From Hyaloperonospora brassicae (Eukaryota; Oomycota; Peronosporomycetes; Peronosporales; Peronosporaceae), in the NCBI GenBank assembly GCA_947650285.1, contig CANTFL010000421.1, positions 83,892 to 147,891 of the forward strand: 64,000 nucleotides of DNA, in the 5' to 3' direction. The notes under the pieces are model-generated. The model was not told the DNA's origin, made no database searches, and saw nothing but the letters and a program-made list of their open reading frames with translations. Position 1 is the first letter of the stretch, and each line of letters begins with the position of its first letter. The translations under genes were made by a program, and so were the position numbers. This document shows positions 11,159 through 22,500 of the stretch, one piece after another.

Positions 11159-12183
11159 CTAACAGCATGGCTTCGTCAAAATCGAGCCGATCCACCTCCT
11201 ATAACATTTAACTGATTTCTTGGCCGATTTAGTCTCTTTACTCGCTTTAGCGTCGATACATGTACCAGTAGGAACAATCGACACGGAGCACCCCAAAACT
11301 TCCAACCGCACCGCGTGTCTTCCGCAGAGTTCCTTTACCCGTAATGGACCATCCCGCATGTGTGCCATTTTCGAACGTATCCTTATTTCGCGCAAACAAA
11401 GTAGAGCCATATTTGCGATTCAAGCTTGCTCTCATGTGATCACTTTTCAGTATTTTGTTGATCGGCCCGGGCCTCAATCGCGATTCGTATACGATCGTAG
11501 ACTCCTTCTTGATCGTAGATATTGACGCTGTATATAATATCTCCATCTTCGGTATCCATGATCCCATCATTTGGTGCTAACTAATGGCAAAGACGCTTCC
11601 AGCGTCGATCGTGATTCCCAATCGTGGATCAGGTAGAATCGCGTATCTCCTCGCACACCATCCTGTGCCATATTATTGGTGAACGTCAATCTCTCGGCGA
11701 ATTCGTCCCAATAGTTCTGATTAGTATCCGTGACGTGCATTATCAAAGCTCTCGTCAGTGTTCGCACCACTCGTTTTGCTGTCCCATTCGCTTGAGGTCG
11801 GTGCGCCATGGTTGTACGTTGTTTCTTCCCCGCGATCCGATTGAACGCTCGGAAGATAATTGGAAAAGAATCCTGGCTCTCTGTTTTGGAGGATCGCTTC
11901 GCTGGCCCTTAAGCTTTGAAAATACACTCATCGTAACCCTCAGCGATCGTTCGTGCAGTTCTGGAGGAGCTCGCCGTGACGATCACATACCCGAAAAAAC
12001 GAATATTCCCACAACAGCAGCTCGGTGTTTCCTGTTCAAAGGTCGCGGTAGTGACGAAATGTGATACATTGCGATTATTTGAAGCGGATAAGTGGCTTGG
12101 ACATGCCCCGAAGTTTTGAAGCGAAGAACAGAGTTTCTTTGTACCGTCGTACAATCAACACATTCTCCCACATAATGCTGCAC
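11159..12183 (-). pseudogene. Integrase of E1 (zinc domain, core, C-terminal domain)
   Basis: Minus-strand frames give, in order, the zinc-binding half YVGECVDC (about 12170), the core start QIIAMYHI (12060s), EAILQNREPGF (about 11890), PQANGTAKRVVRTLTRAL (11740-11790), RLTFTNNMAQD, and the C-terminal domain LRVKELCGRHAVRLEV (about 11300-11350). Family comparison expects MDH, HDREP and TAERM at the catalytic triad, so all three acidic residues appear replaced: D to Y (codon at 12064-12066), D to N and E to K. At least three frames are used. The enzyme cannot be active. Confidence 0.8.
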
Positions 12184-12289
12184 TCTTCGAGAGAGTCCTC
12201 CAATGAAAATTGGACCAGATTCGTCAGTACGTCTGGCCTATACCTTTGTGTTCGCCCTCCAGACTTGGATGGTAATGATGTATGAAATC

Positions 12290-12640
12290 TTGCTGCAGTA
12301 CTTCTGATAACACAAAACGAACCAACTTCACGCGACTTTCTCGATCTTCTTTTGATCGAGGGCAGAAAATTGACAGTCCGTTTACGTCTACTTCATTTTC
12401 CAACGCGATTAAAGCACATAGTTTTGCGTTTAAGCTCTCAGCTTCGTTATATATTACTCATCAAAAAAATGATCGAAACCTAGTAGCAATAAAGGGTACT
12501 CCGCCTCATTTACTGTCAAGTCCGTCGCATATTCGGTTACAGCAGTCACTACCTTCCATTATGGGAGCTTCCATACTATTGCGCTATATGCCCGCCCTTT
12601 CTTTTACTTCGGGCCGGTCCATCAAAACTGACCATTCGAA
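12290..12640 (-). pseudogene. Second (archaeal-type) RNase H domain of E1
   Basis: The minus strand reads MVSFDGPARSKRKGGHIAQ, a stop, and then in the next frame TEYATDLTVNEAEYPLLLL. VSFDGxAR...KGG and NEAEY are the first two catalytic blocks of archaeal/plant-type RNase H (the D of FDG and the E of NEAEY). It sits between the retroviral-type RNase H and the integrase, as described for the dual-RNase-H Ty3/Gypsy elements of oomycetes and the plant Tat lineage. The remainder (about 12290-12480) is full of stops. Confidence 0.75.
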
Positions 12641-12649
12641 GACTTTCAC

Positions 12650-12920
12650 CCTCCTTCACCGTTGGTGGTGGCATACTTATAAAATGTTTAGGCTGTATCA
12701 GAGGACTGATCGTGATCATCATCTCGTTAACCTCTTCGTTCGGTCTTATGCTGCCGGCGAGCGTAGCAAGTAATTCATCTTCTCTTTTTTTACACTTCTT
12801 GATATCTAACGTACATTTCGATAACAACGCCGCCCATATCTCTAGCCTCCAATTCAGGCCTGAAGATTGTACCAGCCAGACCAATGTCGAATGACGCGTG
12901 ATCACATTTATTTCTCGTAT
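12650..12920 (-). pseudogene. RNase H / connection end of E1 RT
   Basis: The 123-codon frame 12576-12947 has RHSTLVWLVQSSGLNWRLEI, followed by a KKCKKREDELLATLAGSI block. This matches the end of the Gypsy RNase H in this lineage (RHS.L.WL.QS.GL.GR...W, then GEDE.L.TLAA.I). It degrades the RNA strand during reverse transcription. The frame continues directly into the second RNase H. Confidence 0.65.
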
Positions 12921-13664
12921 AATAAAACATAGTGTAACTGATATCATAAATGCACAGCACAGCTAAAACCTCGTTTCGAACATTCGATAGTTAATCTTGT
13001 CGGGTTTTAGCGTTTGGCTGGTAAACGTTACAGGCCATAATTTTCAATCGTCTTCTTGTAGCAAAGCTGCAGATACTGCTCATTACTAGCATAGACCACG
13101 ATGATGGATAATGGCCCGGATCGATTTTGTTTTAGAATCGGTGTTTTAGCGATCTTATCCTTTAATATATTGAGCGAATTTTTTGCTTTTTCTCATCGAC
13201 TTCTTTCTGTCGAGATCAGGTCGTCCCCTGTTACACAGGAAAAATTTGGATCCATCCCTGTGACACCGATTTGATCTGGATCGCTATCAACTTGACCTTT
13301 CCGATCGTCAATTCTTTTCTCATTCCGTGTTGGTGAATTTCCTCTCATCTTTGCGTCTAATCTCGTGGAATTTGGCTTCGCTTAGTTGGTAAATCACTGA
13401 TTCCTATATCGAAAAGTCTTCAATGAATCGGGTATTGTAATTTAACTTTCCAGAAACGACTGGATCGACCAGAGCCATCCAATAAACAGAATATTAACTA
13501 GCGATCCGAGATCTTTCGAATGGGATTCAGGTCCAGCGAGCGATACTTGATGACCAAGATAATTTACCCTTGCGACATCCCTGTAAGCTCTTTGTCAGGC
13601 TGATCGACAAATCATATTTGTCGCATGCACGTAGCTTTTTCTCTACTCTTTCGAATATAGCGGT

Positions 13665-14420
13665 TTACGATTTATCTGGAATCAGTATGTCATCGATGTA
13701 AGATCTACGACCTAGCACATAAGATGTATGGCTGGTGTCCGACTTTCTTACTGTAAATACGTCGATCCGTTTGGACGGCCTCATCAAGGAGGCCTCTGGA
13801 TCAGCCCTGATCTTCAAAGAGCCATACAATGCATTGTCGATCTGGCATTGGTAAATCTGCGGACCGTTCTTTAATTCGTAGGGCATTCCTAGCCACTCAA
13901 ACAAGTCTGACGGAATAATGATTGCGGAAAAAGTTCTGGCCGGTTTGGTCATCTCTACCACCCATAATCCGCTGGCCATGTCCAGTTAGCAACACCACAC
14001 CGCTTTGCCCATGTCCTGTAAAGGTCCACTAATCAATGGCATAGGGTATACCATCAGCCTTCTTGGGTGATTTAATCGTCGATAGTCTACGCACAATCGA
14101 ATGTCTTTACTGTTCTTTTGATAATCACGACGATCGGCGAAACTTATGGTGATGTGGAAGGTCGGATAATCTTGGTTGATAGAAGCACTTTGATCAATTC
14201 CGGTAATTTTTGTCGAAACTTGGGCGCTACATGCCGTACTTTCTGCGCGATCGGGATCACTACTCCCACGTCAATATAGCATATCGCCTCTCGTGCGGCT
14301 CAAGGAAGCAAGTTCCATTTGCCAATGAGAAGGTGCTTGTTTCTATAGATCAGTTGTCAGAGTCTTTCCTGGTCATCAGTCAGTGGTTAGTCTAGTTTCC
14401 CTGCCTCAAAATATCAAAAC
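13665..14420 (-). pseudogene. Reverse transcriptase core of E1
   Basis: The minus-strand frame 13665-13979 encodes MASGLWVVEMTKPARTFSAI, FEWLGMPYELKNGPQIYQ and, at 13685-13708, SYIDDILI with the catalytic YIDD box intact. These are palm motifs of Ty3/Gypsy RT (usual FGLKNAPxxYQ). The expected 150-residue loop between QxxIDNALYG and YIDD is shortened. Upstream (14000-14420) the finger motifs are in other frames. Confidence 0.8.
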
Positions 14421-15280
14421 GTAACTTCGACAGTAGGCATAACAATGTCAGGAAATACCGCCATGTGCCGATCCATATCCCCGGCGTTCAGTAACCCACT
14501 ATCATGACGATAAGAAGAGACATCCGGCTCTTTATCGATTCAGTCGTACTTAGGACATGGTTCTGCATCTGTCTTTATATCTGGTGAAGGACCGTTCTCT
14601 TTCTTCAACTGATTTCCGGCTCCGTCATTCGTATTTTGTTAAAAAATATTACTAACAACAGACAGTCACTTGTTGATCGATGATCCACTTGTAGGGCATT
14701 GATCACGTCACGCGATCCGTCTTGCAATTGATTAAAATCTTTTTTTATCATTGTTTCGCCCCTTCACGTGGCCCCTCGGGTATAATATCGCCCCCGCTCT
14801 CATCCTCGATAGTGTTAATGACACGTGGTAGTGGGTCCGCACGCGGAACGACTTTCTAAACTTGGATCGAGCTGTCCGTTGATCCATTATCCTCTTTCGG
14901 TCGGCTTAAAATCTTCTTTGGAGTAGGCTTAGTTCGATGATTCACAAGCGGATCAGCGTATTCAAGTGTCATTTCTTCCTCTTTTTCTGTCGTTCCTTTA
15001 AATACTTGAGTCTGTCACTCGTTGTACCGTCGCGATTCAACCGAGACGTATCCTGGATATAGATGCACCCTCATCGTCAGCCATAATTAAACCATAATCC
15101 TGTTCTCGATCGAAGGTAAACTCTGTTTCGCTGAGCATGTCAGATGCAAGTACTTGATCCAACACGTCCCGGTGGTCACGGTGGGTATTCATGTCGAAAT
15201 GCGCCTCTCCCACATCTTGTCGTCAAACCGGATATATCCGATCCTTACCTATACCGATCTACCAGCTGGTAAATTTATGT
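14421..15280 (-). pseudogene. Decayed protease-RT linker of E1
   Basis: This stretch lies between the protease and RT in element order. No motif is identifiable, and stops are frequent in all minus-strand frames. Confidence 0.4.
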
Positions 15281-15284
15281 GCTG

Positions 15285-15680
15285 TTGTGGGACCATGATT
15301 GGATCCATGGAAGACCCGTACAGAGGTCCACGTCCTGATAGATGAATCATCACTTCATCTGGCAATACCAGCGTCCCATTAGCTTTATCCAGACGTATAC
15401 CTCCGGCTACCATGTAATCCATACATGAAGATCGCTTCTTGACCTACTTAATCACCCACTTAAACATCAAAATGGTATACCAGCGATCCGATTAGGGTGA
15501 ACTTGATCTTTGTGCATCCATCAGTCATTTACGTGTTTTCGTATATCTCATACGCACCTGTCATTAATTTTCGGCGATAACACATCCTACTTTACGAGCA
15601 AAGGCAGTGTCCACGATCTAGATCTCAGCTCCCGAGTCGAGTAGCATTGTGATCTGATCTTATTGATCTTTCCAACCACT
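15285..15680 (-). pseudogene. Aspartic protease of E1
   Basis: The minus strand has the active-site loop LLDSGAEI at about 15627-15648, followed by a TAG stop and then IVDTAFARKVGC. Further on is MDYMVAGGIRLDKANGTLVL, then PDEVMIHLSGRGPLYG (15300-15420). This is the D[ST]G retropepsin pattern with the downstream segments of this Gypsy lineage. The catalytic Asp is present, but the stop right after the loop kills the frame. Confidence 0.75.
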
Positions 15681-16099
15681 TAAGCTTGCTTAAACTATTT
15701 TCTCGGTGTATGTTATCTTCATTATTCCCTGGATTTTCCAACGTTAGGACAAACTCCATCTTATCGGGCTATCGGGCATATTCATCATGTCGGATGACAC
15801 TGGAAATGGAACGAAGACAGTAAGAAGAACCACATACAATATTTATATCGTACTGCTGATCAAATTTCCATCGACAAACTTATTTTTACAAATGAATAGA
15901 AGCAGAGCTTAAAACGCTCGGATCGTACCAGATTTCAACCTGGCGATGGTCCTGATTTAGCATCGGCTTAGCTTGTTCCTACAACATCCCTTCATGCTTG
16001 GTAGGGACATAGCATTGGCAGATCGTGTTATTAAACTATTTTATCAGGCACTTTCCTTCGTCGTGGATATCTTCCATACAAAACATACATAGTAATATT

Positions 16100-17895
16100 T
16101 GTCTACAGACTGACCCTTTAGTCTACATTTCTGACACTTCTGTCATTTTTAACATCCGCGATCGTCATGTCTCTTCGATCCACAGTGCGTACACACTATT
16201 TGAGTCTTTCCATGATCGTTTTACCTCTCTGATCAAATCTATCAGTGTGGATGATCGGGTCTTTTGGCTTCTGAGAGCGATTTGCAGCTACATCCATGTA
16301 CCCATTGCGTCGATCAAAGTCAGTATCCTATCCGCCGAAATTGACTTCTCATCCACTGCTCTCGCTTTCCACGTGGATATCTCTCAGAATCCGGGCCGGT
16401 TTTGCTAGAATTTAGGCCGCCTGTGACGTAAGACGCTGTCGAAATTTATTCGACCTCGTAAAACCGTGAGATTCTCGAACTTCCATATTTTGCATTATTT
16501 CAGTGTTTCTTTATGATCGTCTGCATCTCCAAGGCGTAAAGTTGTCAACATTCTCGCCAGATCGCGAACGGCTAGGATACAAATGAAATGATTCCCATGT
16601 TTCTTACGGACTGCGGGCTACTTTTATCTCGTATCGGGATCTTCGACCGGATCGCGGCCACATTTAAACGGTATAAGTACTCAAATGAAGTCTCGTTAGA
16701 TCGCTTACGGGCATGGTAGTAGAGATCTATCCTCAATGCTTTTCTTACATCCGTATTTGGCCATGAAGCCTTCCAGGAGTGCCTTTCACAAAGTCCTGGT
16801 CGAGCGACTGATCCGGTTATACCAGTCACGCGCCGGTACCGTAAGAAGATCGCTAAACGCCATGCGCTATTTTGCATCAGACCCTTGATCACGTAGGAAC
16901 GCCGACTTCACCTTACGTATCCAGTTTTGGGCCCTTTTTGATATTTTCTCGTCCGGAAAACTCTTTCAGTTCGTGCATGGCAGACGTCCAGATTATTTGG
17001 TTAGAGAATTAACCACTATCCTCCGCCTCTGCCGTTGTCACCTGTGGTAATCTCTTATTTCCTTGGTATCGATGCTCAATACCATAGTCGTGCGATCTAC
17101 TAGGACGCGATCCAATTATTTCCTTGTCTATATCTTGCATATATATATATATATATATATCTGGTTCGATTTGGTGATTAGCTGGTCGTTCAGCGTTCAT
17201 GAGGGCTTATTCTAGCGCATATGTATCCATGGATACTCGAAATTAGGAATTTGCCTGATCTTATTCCACCATGCTCATGAACTGTGTCGCCGATGGCATT
17301 CCCGATTGTGTTTCTGTCTCGTTCAGTTCAAGTATCTTATGCAACATATTCGTACCCGTTGGTCCAAGTAACATCCGTTGGATCTCAATCGAAGCGGTCG
17401 ATCCATCATTAGACTCTGAAGAAGCACATCGGACCGATACTATGTGCTTATCATTTTGGAAGTTGTTAATCGGTGTGAGAACTTGATTCATCGTGGTTCG
17501 CGACGTGATCTGTCGATCTGTATTGCCAATCGGCGTGTCAGGTTGTCTTCAGGGTCGCGTACGCCTATGATCTGGGCTGTACAAATTGAACTGCGACTGT
17601 CGTGCGGCAAAAACTCAATCGAGGTTGGATTCTAGTAGCGTTTGCGCATTGAACGTTCCAGCTGTATCCCTGCCTCAATTTGCAGATTTTTCAGACGCCG
17701 AAATGCCTCCGACACGTTGGCAATTGTTTGATGTGCTGATATTGGCCCGCGTAGCGAACCGGTCGGCTTCGGCTTTATCGTCTTAAGCACTGGATCGCTC
17801 GACAACAGCTCCTTCAGCTCTTTTAAATGATACGCCGGGCTAATTTCGTCGAATCGCCCATCTTTAAACTTCAATTCGCGATAAACTGACTTCAA
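16100..17895 (-). pseudogene. Gag of E1 with intact zinc knuckle
   Basis: Three parts remain. An N-terminal part (17632-17895, 87 codons) has SVYRELKFKDGRFDEISPAY. A capsid part (16572-16892) has LRIDLYYHARKRSNETSFEY and then LYRLNVAAIRSKI. A perfect CX2CX4HX4C zinc knuckle, CTHCGSKRHDDRGC, lies at 16152-16193, and a second CxxC (CQKC) follows two stops. Gag packages the RNA and forms the particle. Frames differ between the parts. Confidence 0.75.
17139..17160. repeat. (AT)n microsatellite in E1 gag
   Basis: Eleven AT dinucleotides interrupt the gag region of E1, a sign of decay after insertion. Confidence 0.9.
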
Positions 17896-18346
17896 ATCTT
17901 AATCTATCCTCTCCGTCTTGACCTTGCCTCCGTCATGATTTTTATTGTAACCATTTCGATCTTATTTGAACACGGCCATCTTCTTAAGGTCATCCAAGCT
18001 CCCCTCTTTTCTTCTTCATTATATCTGATAATTCCTTTGATACAAATATATATCTTTGAAGGGTTCCCCAAGCATTTTAATCTTGTAGATCGTGCTTTGC
18101 AGCTCAATACGCAGTGGCCCCCGAAGGGACCTCAGGAAGGAAATGGTTTTTCTTACCGATCATGCAACCGATCTTATTCTTTTATTTTCTTTTCGTCAAA
18201 CCCCTCTCAAAACCCTAAAATACAAGGTTCCTTAATTCCCACGCTTTTGCGACAATATTGCATTCGCTGGCACTTTAAATTTAGGTTCAGATTTGATCTC
18301 GACTTCTTCGCTCAAATACTCACGGTAAAAATACGAGTCACAAAAA

Positions 18347-18365
18347 GGTCCGGGAACTAGCACCA
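18347..18365 (-). other. Primer binding site of E1
   Basis: One base inside the right LTR, the minus strand reads TGGTGCTAGTTCCCGGACC. It starts with TGG and is the complement of a plausible tRNA 3' end (GGTCCGGGAACTAGCACCA). The position proves the minus orientation of E1. Confidence 0.65.
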
Positions 18366-18366
18366 T

Positions 18367-19590
18367 TGTGGCGGATTGTTGATCCATCGTTTTGCGAGAC
18401 GATCCCGACTCACCACTCGCGGCCGCACGACCGACTAATGGAGGGGGGTACACCGATTCGTGGTGTATGCTTCGTTCAACTTATGTACCCGTCGGTGGGC
18501 GGGAGCGCTCTTCTTGGTGGACTCGAGCTGAGGCTGAATTTGACCGTTTAGGGATAGGGGTAGATTGGGGGGAAATTCTTCACCCGGTCAAACGTAGGCG
18601 AGGATCGAGTGGGAATTCTTCACTCGATCGTAAGTAGACTTGGGCGTTCTCCCAGAGTCGCCTGTGTCCAAAGATAATTATTGATCCGCGAGCCTTCTGA
18701 CCACTTGAGCCGTCTCGCGATCTTGAGCTAGAACCGTTAGGTTTCCTGCGTCCGATCGCAGTGGGGAAGGTGAGATTGACGTTCCTCCTGACCACAAAAT
18801 CCAAGTGCGAAGTTTGTAAAGACGCGGGTGGCTCTCTGTTCAACGGGAGACCAAAGATCTTGCCCGGAAGAAGTCGACGCGTGTCTTTAGTTGCAAAGTC
18901 AATTCTGTTAATGTAAACCAACCAAGTCCAAACCCTACGACTATGCCTATCTCTTAGCTACAGAACTGTTGCATATCGCCTGACAATGCCATTCACTTCT
19001 TGCATCATGTGGTCCACAGCAGATACTCAGGTGGCGGATCGCTCGGGTAGTGGATCTCTCGGGTAGTGGATCGCTCGGATAGTGGATCGCGGTATGTGGT
19101 CCTCAATAATCATGCAGCCACACAATCAAGAAGTACACACCCAGGATCGATAGTGGTCGATCACTCGAGTCTCTGATCGGCATACACAGTCGAATATTTG
19201 TCACTCTTGAGACCTCGCATGTTTTATGACTGTGAAAATACACTCCTCCAGCCTGATTCCATATTCACCCATTATACATTGTCATTATCGATCACGTGAT
19301 CCGGACTTTGGTCACCTCTCGAGTGATCCGGTCCCTGTAGTTTAGTGATCCGAGCCCTTGATCGCGGATCTTGATCGGTCAATCGTCGATCGCTGACTAT
19401 ACTCCTTATTGACCTTTTGGTAAATCAATTTGCATCATTCAAACAGTCTTTTTCTTTTACTCAGTCGTTTGGTCACATTCCTCGTGCCAACAGGCCCGTC
19501 CCCGAGCGTGCTTCACCAATCAAACTGCTTTCGCACCTAATGCGGTTCGCACACTCCACCTTTCCATCCTTCTTTCTCTGCTCTTCTCCA
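18367..19590 (-). repeat. 5' LTR of E1 (1224 bp)
   Basis: This is the partner of 7092-8316. It begins TGTGGCGGATTG on the plus strand (giving a ...CCACA end on the minus strand), a start also seen in the nested copy inside D (TGTGGTGGATTG at 55756). The first about 185 bp, nearest the primer site, differ from the other LTR far more than the rest. Confidence 0.85.
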
Positions 19591-22500
19591 CACCAATATA
19601 ACGTTACACGGGGCACCAGTAAGGTTGATCAAGTAACGCAAAGAGGAATTCTATTTTTGAAATGCATCAGGTCTCGAAAATATGGATGCTGCTGTTTACA
19701 TCGTGCATTTGGCGATTACCGCTCTTTCAAGCTCGATCTTGTCATTCCTCTATCTATGATGCTAGTATGTCCACAAGCATAGTTATTTGACGATCATGCA
19801 GATGGCTAGGTTTTGTATTGTGTGACTTAGTGAAATGTCTAGACTTAACTGCATGAATGCGCTTTTTTATAAAAACAATCCAAGTAATATTGCAAATATT
19901 GCTAATAGCTGGAGATATTGCATATATTGCTTCCAGTAGATCTTTGCCCATCGCAATAACTACGTGATTCGTACCGAACTCGGCGCCTGAAAGGATTGAC
20001 AGCGTTGTACCGAAAAGAGGCGTAATAGTGTACTTCTCAAATAATTGAGATAGCGCATCAGCGTTAGAAGACGCCAGCAATTGATCTTTAATCCTAGACA
20101 CATCTATAAGGCATGTCTTGCGGTTCATATCTTAGCACGCTAAGAGTCTTTATAAGTAAAAAACAGGTGACAAGAATATGACAATAAGGTTTATTTATAT
20201 GCTTTGAGATTACGACTTTCGATAAAAGTATAATTATCCAAATCATCAATTTTTCAATATGAACTCCGACTAGGTTAAATATACAAAAATGTTGCAATAT
20301 AAGTTCCCTCCATTAACTTAATGTGTAGCACATTCTGTTGAAAAATTTAAGTAGAGACTTATATGCACCATATAAATAACTTATGTCGAAAATGTATGAT
20401 CTGTAGGACTATTTAAAATATATTGCACATTATTTTTGAAATTGATCGAGCCAATAGTTTCGTTTAGATAAGTCATTTATTTTTCATTAGCGAGTTTGAA
20501 GGGATGAAACGGCAAATAAATTTATAAATAGATTGAAATATGACTCGCTTAAAATCTATTATTGATCGCTAAATGATGTTCATGTGACAAACTTAACTTT
20601 TAATGGTCTTTTTGTAAAAGCAAAACTATTATATAGTTATACAATTGTCTCCTTTTTGCAATTGTTGCGGCGTAAGTGATCTTGATATAACCCTTAACTC
20701 ATTATAAACTATTCGATGGTTAATTCTTCCTTTGAAGCAGCCGTTATCACCCATGACAACTAAGGTGAATAAAAAATAGTTTCGGTCAACTTAATGACTT
20801 CTTCTGGGTAAATGCTTCGCCTGACGTGGTTTTCAAATTGGGGGTAACGAATAACGGGGTGGCGTTACCTTGTTCAGAGAGGCTACCGATTATGCGGCTG
20901 GGCGCAGACCCTCTACTTGTGCGTGAGCAGATAGGATTATTTAGGACGGCGCCAACGCCTCCGATTCTCTAAAGGCAGTCCGTACAGACCAATTGACGGA
21001 TGATACACCTGTTTTACCGAAGGCGCGATAGTATGACATAGGATAACGGACACGAGTGGAGTAAAAATCAAAATAGGTAAAGTGTTACTCGCCCATGGAC
21101 CAAAGTGGGGGAAAGGGCATCCGCTTACCTCGACTCGGAAATACGGCTACCTAGTGAGGTTTTTTTTCCACTCTATCAGCTCTCCGCATATCTATGCCGC
21201 AGCCGATAAGCGCGCGAGTCACTTACATCCACACATACAGGGAAAAAAGCTATGATAACCGATATGAAAAACCCTATTGACTTGAAAAAGGTTACATAAT
21301 TGGCGACCTATGGGGCAATGTTATTTGCCTAACTGAAATTGAATACTCTGATGGAACATGATTCGCTGCCGGCGCAATTTTTGTATGCGTCTCTCAAGAG
21401 TTTGAAGGCAACCTTTCTACTGGTTTTTATATAGAATCTTGTTACCAAGAAGGGTAATTACATGGTGTGTAAAAAGTTTACAAACTCATTGCTTCATATA
21501 TCTTTTTCTTAAAAAAGGATTCTATGGTAATTCGCGCAAAACAGCCAGCCATCTTGAATAAGCAAAGGTACCTGTTTTGAACCAGTGTGCGCGCGTAGTC
21601 CAACACGGTGGCACAACAGTGCAATCCCGGTCCACCGTAGAAAGAAAGATTGCTTGCCAAAATTTCGTGTTTAATCCCGCGAAAAAATTAGGACGGCAGA
21701 GATCACGCGGCTGCAATACCTTTGTATGACAATGGATTAAGCGTCGGGTCGGCATGACATGTGAGATGGAACATTATACAGATAGAAAATTGTAAAGAGA
21801 CTTGTCTTTAAGAAGATTGCGTGCTAAATCATACCAGTATAGATACGTTGTCGCTAAATAAGAGAGGAATTTTAGAAAGAAGAGCGCGATCGCAATCAAG
21901 GCAGGAATCGCGATCAAGAGAGCGATCGCGAAAAACGAATCAACCACAATTTACTACAAAATCGTGATCCGGTGGGTGCATATTACATACGTGATGGCGA
22001 TCAGAATAGTATTCGCGATTATGATGGAGATAACGATCGCGATCAGATTTGAGATCAGGACTATAGACGCGATTGGGGTCAAAAAGGTATGTACCGCAAC
22101 ACGCGATGAGAGACACAATCGAGGTCGCGATCCGTGATCAGAAAAGTACATGAAGTTGGTCACGTCGTGCAAGGATCCGAAAGCAAGGTCGAAGCCTCTG
22201 GTAAGCATCGTAATAACTATTAGTTGATTGGTTAAACATTGAAAAACGTACAATATGAGTCTAAGCACAAGTGACGACTTCTCAACTGCTTGTATTATTG
22301 CCCACTTAATGTCAAGAAAAGTCGCAAATTTTGATCGAGTGATATCCCTGGATTGTTCGGCTTAGGATCAAGGACTCATAAGCCTACTCTCCTCCAACTC
22401 GGATCGGACGAAGAAAAACAGTGAATGACAAGGTACAATATCGCGAGACGGATCAAGTGATATTAACGTCAAGTGGATCAACTGTCTACTAATTGGACAA

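Larger units (their letters stand above)
7092..19590 (-). mobile_element. Element E1: Ty3/Gypsy retrotransposon with two RNase H domains
   Basis: Two 1.22-kb LTRs flank about 10 kb of decayed internal sequence. Minus-strand order from right to left is LTR, primer site, gag, protease, RT, RNase H, second RNase H, integrase, chromodomain-like tail, a region with an antisense ORF, LTR. The motifs match the oomycete Gypsy lineage with an added archaeal-type RNase H (dual RNase H, convergent with plant Tat elements). The flanks (ATTAA at 7087-7091, CACCA after 19590) do not match, so a target duplication is not visible. I see no convincing polypurine tract next to the left LTR. Every coding domain is broken. 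Confidence 0.85.

Noticed and set aside
19591..19620. GTTACACGGGGCACC after the E1 LTR as a B-family LTR end
   Set aside because: The order of the bases does not fit the LTR terminus and no further LTR sequence follows.
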